The position numbers and the translations under genes are program-made. From Bog-473 sp036502025 (GTDB lineage: Bacteria; Actinomycetota; Acidimicrobiia; Acidimicrobiales; RAAP-2), in NCBI GenBank assembly GCA_036502025.1, contig DASXZJ010000029.1:97443-161442 (forward strand): a stretch of 64,000 bases of DNA, read 5' to 3'. The number at the start of each line of letters is the position of its first letter. The stretch's first letter is position 1. The notes below the pieces were generated by a model, which worked only from the letters and a program-made list of their open reading frames with translations, made no database searches and was not told the DNA's origin. This document shows, in pieces, positions 42,010 through 50,613 of this stretch.

Positions 42010-45000
42010 GTGTCGGGGCGGTCGTTTACGCATCTGCACACCCACACCGAGTTCTCCATGCTTGACGGGGCGGCGCGGGTCGGTGATCTGGTGGCTGCAG
42101 CCGTCGCAGACGGACAGCCGGCCCTGGGCATCACCGACCACGGCAACATGTACGGGGTCCTGGACTTCTACAAGGCCTGCCGCGAACAGGGCATCACCCC
42201 CATCATCGGCACCGAGGCCTACATGGCCGGCGAGTCCCGGCTCGAGCGCCCGGTGCGTCGGGGCAAGGTCGACGACACCGGTGGCGACGCCGAGGGGGGG
42301 CAGAAGCTCTATTACCACCTGACCTTGTTGTCCGAGACGGTCACGGGCTACCGGAACCTGTTGAAACTCTCGTCGGCGGCGTTCCTCGAGGGCTATTACT
42401 ACAAGCCCCGCGTCGACTGGGAACTGCTCGAGCGGTATCACACCGGGTTGATCGCCACCACGGGGTGCCTCGGCGGGGTGGTCCTGCAGGCCTTGTTGAA
42501 CGGGAACGTGGAGGAAGCCGAACGGCGGGCCGCCCGGCTGCAGGACATCTTCGGGCGCGAGAACCTCTTCGTGGAGTTGCAGGACCACGGCCTGGCGGAC
42601 CAGCACCGGACGAACCCGCAGCTGATCGAGATCGCCCGGAGGCTGGACGCCCCGTTGCTGGCCACGAATGACAGCCATTACACCCACCGCGAGGATGCGG
42701 TGGCCCACGACGCGCTGCTGTGCGTGCAGACGGGTGCCCTGCTGTCGGACACCAATCGTTTCAAGTTCGAGGGCACCGAGCACTACCTCAAGTCGGCCAG
42801 CGAGATGCGCCACCTCTTCTCCGAGGTACCTGAGGCGTGCGACAACACGCTGCTGATTGCCGAGCGCGCCGATGTCCAGCTCGAATTGGGCAAGCCGAGC
42901 CTGCCCGAGTTCCCGGTGCCCGATCAGTTCGTGGGCGAGGTCTACGAGGATCGGGCCTTGGACTACCTGCGGCACCTGACCACGGAGGGCGCCAAGGAGC
43001 GCTACGGGAAATCGCTGCCGGCCAATGTCATCGAGCGTGTGGATTACGAGCTCGGGGTCATCGGGAATATGGGGTTCGCCGCCTACTTCCTGGTGGTGTG
43101 GGACCTCATCCGCTTCGCCCGCGAGTCGGGCATCAGGGTCGGTCCGGGGCGGGGTTCGGCGGCCGGCTGTTGCGTGGCGTACTGCCTCAAGATCGTCGAC
43201 CTCGACCCGATCAAGTACGACCTTCTCTTCGAGCGGTTCCTCAATCCCGGCCGCAAGCAGATGCCCGACATCGACATGGACTTCGACGAGCGCTACCGCA
43301 GCGACGTGATGCGCTACGCCGCCGAGAAGTACGGCAGCGACCGGGTGGCCCAGGTGGTGACGTTCTCGACCATCAAGGCACGGGCCGCCGTGCGTGACGC
43401 CGCCCGGGTCCTCGGGAAGCCCTACGTCGTCGGTGACCGCATCGCCAAGGCCATGCCACCCCTGGTCATGGGCCGCGACACGCCGCTGCACGCCTGCATG
43501 ACGCTGACCGAAGGGCACGAGGAGGGGTACGCGGCAGCGGCGGACCTACGGACGATGAGCGATACCGATCCCGACGCCAAGGAGGTCATCGGAGTCGCCC
43601 TGGGCCTCGAAGGGCTGCGGCGCCAGGACGGTATTCACGCCGCGGCAGTGGTGATCTCGCGTGATCCCCTGACCGACTACCTCCCCGTCCAGCGCAAGCC
43701 CGACGCGGGGGGCAATCCCGAGGATGCGCCCATCGTCACCCAGTACGAAATGCACGGGGTCGAAGAGCTCGGGCTGTTGAAGATGGACTTCCTGGGTTTG
43801 CGCAACCTGTCGGTGATCGAGCGCACGCTCGACCTGGTGGAGGCGGCGACCGGCACGCGACCCGACATCGACGGGGTCCCCCTCGACGACGAGCCAACCC
43901 TCGAAATGCTGCGACGGGCCGACTCCATCGGTGTCTTCCAGCTCGAAGGCACCGCCATGCGCCAGACGCTGCGCTCGTTGGCGCCGACCAGCTTTGACGA
44001 TGTGGCGGCCCTCGTGGCCCTGTACCGGCCCGGTCCGATGGCCGCCAACATGCACCGGGACTACCCCGAGCTCAAGAACGGGCGCAAAGAGCTGACCTAT
44101 CTGCACCCGGACCTCGAGCCGATCTTGCAGGACACCTACGGGCTGATGCTCTACCAGGAGTCAGTGATGCGCGTCGCCCAGAAGTTCGCCGGCTACACGC
44201 TCGAGGAAGCCGACAACCTTCGCAAGGCCTGCGGCAAGAAGATCCGGGCCATGATCGCCGCCGAACGGGAGAAGTTCGTGGCCGGCTGTGTCGAGCAGGG
44301 TTACGGCGAGAAGTTGGGCACCGATTTGTTCAACATCATCGAGCCGTTCGCCGATTACGCCTTCAACAAGTCGCACTCCTATGGGTACGGCCTGGTCGCC
44401 TACCAGACGGCCTGGCTCAAGGCGCACTACCCGATGGAGTACATGGCGGCCCTGCTGACTTCGGTCAAGGACAACAAGGACAAGACGGCGGTCTACCTGG
44501 CCGAGTGCCGCTCCCGTGGCATTGCGGTGATGCCGCCCGACGTGAACCGCTCCGTGGCCGATTTCGCCCCGGACCGTTCAGGTGACCGCGAGGGCCAGGC
44601 GATCTTGTTCGGGCTGGCGGCGGTGCGCAACGTCGGCGAGGGACTGGTGGAGCGCATCGTGGCCGAGCGGGAGGCGCACGGCCCCTTTGCCGACTTTTTC
44701 GACTTCTGCCAGCGGGTGGACCCCGTGGTGCTGAACAAGCGAACCATGGAGTCGTTGGCCAAGGGCGGGGCGTTCGATGCCATGGAGCATCCGCGCCAGG
44801 GCCTCTGTCTGGTCATGGAGGGCATTGTCGACCGGACTCTGGAGCGCCGGCGCGAGCACGACCTGGGTATCACCACGCTCTTTGCGGCGTTGGAAGAGGA
44901 ACACGATGATCCGGGCTGGGGTGCGGCCAAGATCGCCATCCCCGACGTGGAGTTCGACAAGGCCCAGCGGCTGGCTTTCGAGAAGGAGATGCTCGGGCTC

Positions 45001-45579
45001 TACGTGAGCGACCACCCGCTGATGGGCTTCGAGCAGGCCCTGGCCCGGCTCACCGACTGCAACCTGTCCGAGATGCGGGAGGAGCCCCCGACCGGCGACC
45101 GGTCGGCGGTGCGGTCGGTCGGTGGCGTGGTCACCGACCTGCGTCGGACCTATACGAAGAAGGGCGACCTGATGGCCCGCTTCATCTTGGAGGATCTCCA
45201 GGCGGCCATGGAGGTCTTCGTGTTCCCCAAGACCATGGCCGACTACGGGGCGCTGATCGAGAACGACGCCATCCTGGTGGTCCGGGGCCGTCTCGATACC
45301 CGGGAGGACGACCCCAAGATCGTCTGCATGGAGGTGACCCGGCCCCGGCTGGAGCGGGGCGAGGAAGACCTGCACATCGCACTGCCTCTCGGGGTGCTGA
45401 CCGACGCCAAGGTGGACGGTCTAAAGGGGGTCCTCAGCGGCCATCCTGGTCCGTCCTCGGTACTCCTTCACGTGGGCGACAAGGTCCTACGCCTCCCGCC
45501 TGAGTTCAACGTGGACTGCCGGAACGGGCTGGTTGGAGAGCTCAAGCGACTGCTTGGCCAGAGCGCCATCTTGTCGTAA
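42010..45579 (+). CDS. dnaE: DNA polymerase III alpha subunit DnaE
   Basis: A 1189-residue replicative polymerase. The PHP domain opens with FTHLHTHTEFSMLDGA (metal-site histidines). The palm carries PDIDMDFDERYR with the catalytic pair Asp420 and Asp422, GPGRGSAAGCCVAYCL binds the nucleotide, and YQESVMRVAQKFAGYTLEEAD plus the KSHSYGYGLVAYQTAW region are classic DnaE1. An OB domain (VVTDLRRTYTKKGDLMARFILED) and a short tail end the protein. I chose GTG 42010, preceded by AAAGGAGG; GTG 41995 would add five residues. It is probably the essential dnaE1. Confidence 0.95.
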   Translation: MSGRSFTHLHTHTEFSMLDGAARVGDLVAAAVADGQPALGITDHGNMYGVLDFYKACREQGITPIIGTEAYMAGESRLERPVRRGKVDDTGGDAEGGQKLYYHLTLLSETVTGYRNLLKLSSAAFLEGYYYKPRVDWELLERYHTGLIATTGCLGGVVLQALLNGNVEEAERRAARLQDIFGRENLFVELQDHGLADQHRTNPQLIEIARRLDAPLLATNDSHYTHREDAVAHDALLCVQTGALLSDTNRFKFEGTEHYLKSASEMRHLFSEVPEACDNTLLIAERADVQLELGKPSLPEFPVPDQFVGEVYEDRALDYLRHLTTEGAKERYGKSLPANVIERVDYELGVIGNMGFAAYFLVVWDLIRFARESGIRVGPGRGSAAGCCVAYCLKIVDLDPIKYDLLFERFLNPGRKQMPDIDMDFDERYRSDVMRYAAEKYGSDRVAQVVTFSTIKARAAVRDAARVLGKPYVVGDRIAKAMPPLVMGRDTPLHACMTLTEGHEEGYAAAADLRTMSDTDPDAKEVIGVALGLEGLRRQDGIHAAAVVISRDPLTDYLPVQRKPDAGGNPEDAPIVTQYEMHGVEELGLLKMDFLGLRNLSVIERTLDLVEAATGTRPDIDGVPLDDEPTLEMLRRADSIGVFQLEGTAMRQTLRSLAPTSFDDVAALVALYRPGPMAANMHRDYPELKNGRKELTYLHPDLEPILQDTYGLMLYQESVMRVAQKFAGYTLEEADNLRKACGKKIRAMIAAEREKFVAGCVEQGYGEKLGTDLFNIIEPFADYAFNKSHSYGYGLVAYQTAWLKAHYPMEYMAALLTSVKDNKDKTAVYLAECRSRGIAVMPPDVNRSVADFAPDRSGDREGQAILFGLAAVRNVGEGLVERIVAEREAHGPFADFFDFCQRVDPVVLNKRTMESLAKGGAFDAMEHPRQGLCLVMEGIVDRTLERRREHDLGITTLFAALEEEHDDPGWGAAKIAIPDVEFDKAQRLAFEKEMLGLYVSDHPLMGFEQALARLTDCNLSEMREEPPTGDRSAVRSVGGVVTDLRRTYTKKGDLMARFILEDLQAAMEVFVFPKTMADYGALIENDAILVVRGRLDTREDDPKIVCMEVTRPRLERGEEDLHIALPLGVLTDAKVDGLKGVLSGHPGPSSVLLHVGDKVLRLPPEFNVDCRNGLVGELKRLLGQSAILS

Positions 45580-45672
45580 AAGGGCGTCTCACCAGGGAGG
45601 AGTGGTCCGCTGAGCGTCGCTGGGAGCCTTGCAACCAGGGGGGTCGGTTGGGAAAGCCCTGGGCCGAGCCAG

Positions 45673-45687
45673 TAGAATCAACTCATG
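45673..45687 (+). promoter_or_regulatory. TAGAAT minus-10 box six bases before an ATG (leaderless signal)
   Basis: TAGAAT (45673-45678) ends six bases before the ATG at 45685, so transcription should start at or beside the first base of the start codon. Actinobacteria translate many leaderless messages with exactly this geometry. A weak TTGGGA (45648-45653) could be the minus-35 element. Confidence 0.5.
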
Positions 45688-46356
45688 CCGATCGTAGTGA
45701 GCACCAAGGATTGCACCGCGCTCAGTGACGCCGAGCTGGTGGAAATGGCTGACCTGTGTGCTGATCGTTCCCCCGGATTCGACATCGGGTTCCTCTCCAA
45801 GGAGCGCGAATCCTGGGTCTTGATCACGCACGCCCGGGAGGGGAACAAGCTGCGGGGCTACTCGTTCTGCACGCTGGAGAGGATCGGTGGGACCCCGTCG
45901 CTCCTGGTGGGATTGGCGCTGGTCGACCGTACGTCGCGGGCCGAAGCAGCGCTCAAGGGCATCATGGCCGACCAGTACCGTCGCGCGCTCCTGGCCTTCC
46001 CCGACGAGGACGTGCTGCTGGGCACCCGCCTGCTGTCGCCCGAGGGCTTTCGGGCTTTCACCGGTCTCCAGGACGTGGTGCCCTTCCCGGAGCACAAGTC
46101 GTCCGGTGAGGAGCGCGCCTGGGCCCGCCGCCTCTCGAAGCGCTTCGGCTGTGAGAGCCGGCTGGACGACCGCACCTTCGTGCTCAAGGGCGACGGTTCG
46201 GTTGCCGGCGGCCTTGACTTCTTCGCTCCCAAGGTGAAGATCCCCGAGGGTGTCGAAGGGCACTTCGACAAGTTCGACGCTGACAAGGGTGACCGTCTGG
46301 TCGCCTTCGGGTGGGCGATGGCCGAAGATCTGGCCGGGGGCAAGCTCGGCCGCTAG
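45685..46356 (+). CDS. Unrecognised conserved-looking protein
   Basis: A 223-residue soluble protein that I do not recognise. It is well-formed coding sequence with a leaderless-type promoter. The N-terminal half has alternating strands and helices (ESWVLITHAREGNKLRGYSF, SLLVGLALVDRTSRAEAALKGI) that loosely recall an acyltransferase-like (GNAT) fold, and the C-terminal half contains FVLKGDGSVAGGLDFFAPKVKIPEGVEGHFDKFD. No signal peptide, membrane helix or Cys cluster. It follows dnaE by 105 bases. The fold guess is weak. Confidence 0.65.
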   Translation: MPIVVSTKDCTALSDAELVEMADLCADRSPGFDIGFLSKERESWVLITHAREGNKLRGYSFCTLERIGGTPSLLVGLALVDRTSRAEAALKGIMADQYRRALLAFPDEDVLLGTRLLSPEGFRAFTGLQDVVPFPEHKSSGEERAWARRLSKRFGCESRLDDRTFVLKGDGSVAGGLDFFAPKVKIPEGVEGHFDKFDADKGDRLVAFGWAMAEDLAGGKLGR

Positions 46357-46369
46357 GTCGTAGACCCGC

Positions 46370-47113
46370 TCAGCCGCGGGGGAGTATCGCCGCGCACACC
46401 TTGTAGCAGTGGCCGTCACGCGGCGGGCTCACGGTGACGAGCAGGTACTGAGGGGGGAAGCCCAACGCGGTGGCGAGACCCTTGCCGCTGAGCCGTTCAC
46501 GTCGCGCCGCATCGAGCGCCCGGGCGGCATGGCGGTCCTCCACCGGCAGCCAGACATCGTCCCGGTCCCAGCCGAAGCGCACCCAGGTGGAGCGATCGGC
46601 GTGGCGGCGGATGAGCTGAGGGCTGCGTGTCGGCTCGATGAGGGCCACCGAGGGCCGGAACCCCCTGAACTCCCAGTACGGGGCCGAGGGGCCGGGAAAC
46701 CCGAGCAGCGGTCCCTCCGGGCTGGCCACCATCCGGCGCAGGAGCTTGCGCAGATGCCGCCCGCGCAGCGTGCCCACATGCCGGGGAAGGTCGGCGGCCG
46801 TGGTCGCCTCAGGCTGGGCGAGGTCGTCGCGTTCGGGATCGTCGGCCAGAGTGACCTCAACGACATCGAACGCGGCGATATCGGGTTCATGACCCTCGGG
46901 CCACGGGACCCGGACCCGCATGACGGTCCGGGTGGCGAGATCGACCACGGTGGTGTCCTCGGTCGTCGATGACAGGACCAGCAGGTGGAGGGTCGAGCCA
47001 CCCGAGGTGGGGATCTTCTCCCGGCGCCGGGCCGATCGCCGGAGCAGGCGCGCCGGATCGGTGGAGGTCGACGCGGCGCGCCGTTCGATGGGCTCGGTGG
47101 CCCCTTCGGTCAT
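46370..47113 (-). CDS. Unrecognised protein coupled to the DUF255 gene
   Basis: A 247-residue soluble protein with no domain I recognise. The start is ATG 47113, whose ATGA overlaps the stop of the upstream DUF255 gene, so the two are translated together. The sequence alternates basic helices (RLLRRSARRREK, GRHLRKLLRRMVAS) with short strands, and has one WVRFGWDRDDVW segment and a C-terminal HCYKVC. The frame is open upstream into the DUF255 gene, but that part is non-homologous. A role together with the thioredoxin-fold protein is inference from coupling only. Confidence 0.6.
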   Translation of the reverse strand: MTEGATEPIERRAASTSTDPARLLRRSARRREKIPTSGGSTLHLLVLSSTTEDTTVVDLATRTVMRVRVPWPEGHEPDIAAFDVVEVTLADDPERDDLAQPEATTAADLPRHVGTLRGRHLRKLLRRMVASPEGPLLGFPGPSAPYWEFRGFRPSVALIEPTRSPQLIRRHADRSTWVRFGWDRDDVWLPVEDRHAARALDAARRERLSGKGLATALGFPPQYLLVTVSPPRDGHCYKVCAAILPRG

Positions 47114-49119
47114 CAGCGCAACGCCCCGAGTTGGGCGTGGAAGGTCTCGGCGTCCATCGCGGGGGCTTCGCAGCTGAAACCGCGGCACACGAAGGCGGCG
47201 CCGTCGGCGCGCCCGGCAAAGAGGGGAGATCCATCGGCCTCACCCCAGGCCACTATGGCGGCAGGGAGCCAGTGCCGTCGCTGTTCGGTCACCAGATCCG
47301 GTCGGTCTCCCGTGATGACGATTTCCTGTCGCCCTGCGACCATCGGTAGGGCGGCCACCATGTCGGCCAGGGCACCCGGGTGGCGGGTGAGAAGGGGCAG
47401 CGCAAGGGAGACGGTCCGGTCGACCGCTCGTCGGCTTGATTCGTCATCATCGAGGGCGTTGGCGCGCAGCAGGGCGTAGACGGCGATTGAGTTGGTCGCC
47501 GGGAGGGCCCCGTCGAGGAACTCCTTGGGGCGGACCACGAGCGCCTCGGCGTCGTCACCGGTGGTGAAGAACCCTCCGGCGTCCTCATCCCAAAAGCGGT
47601 TCAGCAACTCTTGCGACACCTGGTGCGCGCGATCACGCCAGACCTGCCGGCCGGTGAGCTCTGAGAGTCGCAGGCACGCCTCGACCAGCCATGCGTGGTC
47701 GGCGGCGACCCCAAGATGCCGGGCCCGCCCACCTTGCCAGCTTCGCATGAGACGATCATCGTGGTACATCTCGGTCATCAGGAACTCGCCGATCTCCTCG
47801 GCCCGCGCGGCGTAGTGGTCCGAACCGATCGCCGCCGCCACCTCGGCCAGGGTGGCCGCGGCCATGGCGTTCCATTCGGTCAGCACCTTCTCGTCGCGCG
47901 CCGGTTGTATCCGCTGGGCGCGCTGGTCGGCCAACAAGATCCGCGCCTCTTCGATGTGGGGGGGTCGCTGCAGAGGGGCGCCCACCGGGCGGAACGGGAT
48001 GGATCGGCCTTCCCAATTTCCTCTCTCGGTGATGCCGTACCACTCGGCCGCCGGGGCGACGAGGTGCTCGGGCAGCGCCTGTCGCAGCTCGTCGAGGGTG
48101 AAGGTGGCGTGGCTGCCCTCGACGCCACCGGCGTCGGCATCGAAGGACGAGAAGAGGGCGCCCTCGGGCGTCGAGAGATCGCGAAGGACGAAGTCGAGGG
48201 TCTCGGTGACGACGGCCAGGTAGTCCGCGTGGCCGGTTTCCTGCCAGGCGTGGAGATAGGCCCGGGCGAGGAGAGCCTGGTCCGTCAACATCTTCTCGAA
48301 GTGGGGTACCAACCAACGATCGTCGGTGGAGTAGCGGCAGAACCCCCCGACGACATGATCGTAGATGCCGCCCGCCGCCATGGCGTCGAGCGTGGTCAGC
48401 GCCATCTGGCGGGAGCGCTCGGAGCCGGTCCGCCGGTGGTGCCGCAGGCAGAGCTCGACCAGAGATGGCCGCGGGAACTTCGGGGCCGGTCCGAAACCGC
48501 CCCACTCGGCGTCGAAACCCTGAGCCAAGCCGTCGACGACTCGGTCGATCAGTGCCTCGGCGTCGACACCTTCGGCCGGTACCAGAGCGGCTTCACCTTC
48601 GGCCATCGACTCAGCCAGACGAACCTCCCGCCGCACCGCGTCGAGGAGGGCGTCGGCCTGGGCGAGCACCTGATCCCTTTCCTTGGTCCACGCCATGCCG
48701 AGCGCCTCGAGGACCCGGCGGAACGACGGCATGCCATGACGCTCCTCGGGCGGGAAGTACGTCCCGGCGTAGAACGGGCGGCCATCGGGGGTGCAGAACA
48801 CCGACATCGGCCATCCACCTGAGCCGGTGAGGGCCTGGGTCGCCGCCATGTAGAGCGAGTCGATGTCGGGCCGCTCCTCCCGGTCGACCTTGATCGAGAT
48901 GAACCATCGGGCGAGATCCTCGGCCGTGGCTTCATCCTCGAAGCTCTCGTGTGCCATGACATGGCACCAATGGCAGGAGGCATAGCCGATGGAGAGGAAG
49001 ATCGGCTTGTCCTCGTCCTTGGCCCGCTGGAGGGCTTGGTCGCCCCAGGGGAACCATTCGACCGGGTTGTCGGCGTGCTGGCGGAGGTACGGGCTCGTTT
49101 CGTCCGTCAGATGGTTCAC
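47113..49119 (-). CDS. Thioredoxin-fold DUF255 protein (YyaL/SSP411 family)
   Basis: A 668-residue protein of the YyaL/spermatogenesis-associated 20 family. The N terminus NHLTDETSPYLRQHADNPVEWFPWG and the thioredoxin-like segment SIGYASCHWCHVMAHESFED (active C-x-x-C in SCHWCH) are hallmarks. The remainder is an alpha/alpha six-barrel with DEKVLTEWNAMAAATL, related to glycosidases and epimerases. The biochemical role is unresolved. I chose GTG 49119 at the family N terminus; the upstream open frame is random-looking. It is translationally coupled to the next gene at 47113 and divergent from the SDR gene. Confidence 0.88.
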   Translation of the reverse strand: MNHLTDETSPYLRQHADNPVEWFPWGDQALQRAKDEDKPIFLSIGYASCHWCHVMAHESFEDEATAEDLARWFISIKVDREERPDIDSLYMAATQALTGSGGWPMSVFCTPDGRPFYAGTYFPPEERHGMPSFRRVLEALGMAWTKERDQVLAQADALLDAVRREVRLAESMAEGEAALVPAEGVDAEALIDRVVDGLAQGFDAEWGGFGPAPKFPRPSLVELCLRHHRRTGSERSRQMALTTLDAMAAGGIYDHVVGGFCRYSTDDRWLVPHFEKMLTDQALLARAYLHAWQETGHADYLAVVTETLDFVLRDLSTPEGALFSSFDADAGGVEGSHATFTLDELRQALPEHLVAPAAEWYGITERGNWEGRSIPFRPVGAPLQRPPHIEEARILLADQRAQRIQPARDEKVLTEWNAMAAATLAEVAAAIGSDHYAARAEEIGEFLMTEMYHDDRLMRSWQGGRARHLGVAADHAWLVEACLRLSELTGRQVWRDRAHQVSQELLNRFWDEDAGGFFTTGDDAEALVVRPKEFLDGALPATNSIAVYALLRANALDDDESSRRAVDRTVSLALPLLTRHPGALADMVAALPMVAGRQEIVITGDRPDLVTEQRRHWLPAAIVAWGEADGSPLFAGRADGAAFVCRGFSCEAPAMDAETFHAQLGALR

Positions 49120-49173
49120 GGGCCCTGATGCTATGGCGCCGCGGCTCGGTGCCCTGCGTGCAAGGCTCATTGG

Positions 49174-49947
49174 GTGGAATTGGAGCTCAAGGGAAGGACG
49201 GCGCTCGTGACCGGCGCCAGCCGGGGCATCGGCCTGGCCATCGCCAGCCGCTTCCTCGAGGCGGGGGCCAACGTCATGCTCTCCTCCCGCACGGCCGAGG
49301 ACCTGGCGGACGCGGCGGCAGGTCTGGCCTCGGAATGGTCGGCGTCGGAACGGGTGGCGTGGGCGGCGGCCCACGTCGGCGACGCCGACCAGGCGCAGGC
49401 GTGCGTGGCCGAGACGGTAGAGCGATTCGGTGCCCTCGACATCTTGGTTAACAACGCCGGCACCAACCCCTACTTCGGACCGATGATCGACATCGACCGC
49501 GCGCGGGCCCAGAAGACCTTCGAGGTCAACCAGCTGTCCGTGGTCATGTGGAGCTCTTACGCCGTGAAGGCCGGATTGCGTGGCTCAATCATCAACGTGG
49601 CCTCCATCGGTGGCCTTGGGGTCGAGCCGGGGATCGGTTGGTACAACGTCACCAAGGCCGCCGTTTTGCACATCACCCAGCAGCTGGCCTACGAACTGGC
49701 ACCCGATATCCGGGTGAACGCCCTGGCGCCGGGCCTGGTCAAGACCAAGCTCGCCCGGGCGCTCTGGGAGGGTCCCGGTGAGGAGCGCATTGCAGCCCAC
49801 ATCCCGCTCAGACGGTTGGGTCTGCCCGACGACATCGCCACCGCGGCGCTCTTCCTGGCCTGCGACGAGGCCTCATCATGGATCACCGGGCAGACGCTGG
49901 TCGTTGACGGTGGCACGACGAAACAGCCCAGCGGAGGGGTCGGGTGA
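49174..49947 (+). CDS. Short-chain dehydrogenase/reductase (SDR)
   Basis: A 257-residue classical SDR. The cofactor loop is TGASRGIG (about 14-21), followed by NNAG (about 91-94), the catalytic set Ser in NVASIGG and Y-x3-K in WYNVTKAA, and the C-terminal PGLVKT and GQTLVVDGG. The R in SR-GIG and later acidic residues suggest either NAD or NADP use. It probably reduces or oxidises a 3-oxoacyl-type or alcohol substrate. GTG 49174 gives the normal N terminus. It lies directly before the candidate ECF41 promoter. Confidence 0.92.
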   Translation: MELELKGRTALVTGASRGIGLAIASRFLEAGANVMLSSRTAEDLADAAAGLASEWSASERVAWAAAHVGDADQAQACVAETVERFGALDILVNNAGTNPYFGPMIDIDRARAQKTFEVNQLSVVMWSSYAVKAGLRGSIINVASIGGLGVEPGIGWYNVTKAAVLHITQQLAYELAPDIRVNALAPGLVKTKLARALWEGPGEERIAAHIPLRRLGLPDDIATAALFLACDEASSWITGQTLVVDGGTTKQPSGGVG

Positions 49948-49948
49948 C

Positions 49949-49975
49949 TGTCGCGTTTCTGGCGGCTGATTCGTC
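49949..49975 (+). promoter_or_regulatory. Candidate ECF41 sigma promoter
   Basis: TGTCGCG (49949-49955), a 16-base spacer and CGTC (49972-49975) match the ECF41 promoter form I recall from the literature, TGTCACA-N16-CGTC, with two mismatches in the minus-35 box. It precedes the AhpD-like gene at 50026 and the ECF41 gene, as expected for autoregulation. Two near-identical GTGACGAA(A)GG copies follow in the leader. Confidence 0.45.
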
Positions 49976-50025
49976 TAGGTAGGTGACGAAGGTTACGAGA
50001 CGAACGTGACGAAAGGTGGCGCGAC

Positions 50026-50613
50026 ATGGCCCTTGTCCCTTTGGATGGCGATCGAAAAGGCCTGATCAACCGGCTGGCCCGGGGCTACGCCCGCCGCCGG
50101 TTCGGCCAGGACGTCGAACCGGCCCAGGCGGCCTCGCACCATTCAGGAGTGCTGGTGGCCATGGGAGTGCTCGAGACGGCTGTGGCGAAGAGTTGGAAGA
50201 AGCTCGACCCGAGCCTCCGCTGGCTGGCGATCCAGGAGGCCGGGATGCGCATCGGCTGCTCGTGGTGCACCGATTACGGCTACTACGAGGGTATGCAGCA
50301 GGGGGTCGATCCCCAGAAGGTCCGCGCCGTCGCAACATGGCGGGAGAGCTCGCTCTTCGACGAGCGCGAGCGAGCGGTCCTCGAATACGCCGAGGTGGCC
50401 ACCGGGACCCCGGCGGTGGTGTCCGATGAGCTGGCGGGGCGGCTGCACCTCCACTTCAGCAACCCCGAGATCGTGGAACTGGCCGGGTGGGTGGCGTTGG
50501 AGAACTTCCGGTCCCGCTTCAACGCCGGCCTCGGCTTGCGCAGCCAGGGCTTTGCGGAGAAGTGCGAGATTCCCGTGAGCCTGAACGTGAACGGTGCCGG
50601 CGCGACCCTCTGA
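50026..50613 (+). CDS. Carboxymuconolactone decarboxylase/AhpD-like protein
   Basis: A 195-residue CMD/AhpD-fold protein. The redox C-x-x-C motif is IGCSWCTDYG (about 76-85), the catalytic dithiol of AhpD-like peroxidase partners. ECF41 sigma factors are known to be encoded beside a COE protein (carboxymuconolactone decarboxylase, oxidoreductase or epimerase), and this gene fits that rule. It overlaps the sigma gene start by 20 bases and probably shares its promoter. It may be the sole clear target or signal partner of that sigma. Substrate unknown. Confidence 0.88.
   Translation: MALVPLDGDRKGLINRLARGYARRRFGQDVEPAQAASHHSGVLVAMGVLETAVAKSWKKLDPSLRWLAIQEAGMRIGCSWCTDYGYYEGMQQGVDPQKVRAVATWRESSLFDERERAVLEYAEVATGTPAVVSDELAGRLHLHFSNPEIVELAGWVALENFRSRFNAGLGLRSQGFAEKCEIPVSLNVNGAGATL

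Noticed and set aside
42000..43518. 520-codon minus-strand frame inside dnaE
   Set aside because: Fully antisense to conserved DnaE with a translation of Val/Gly/Gln-rich low information; a shadow.
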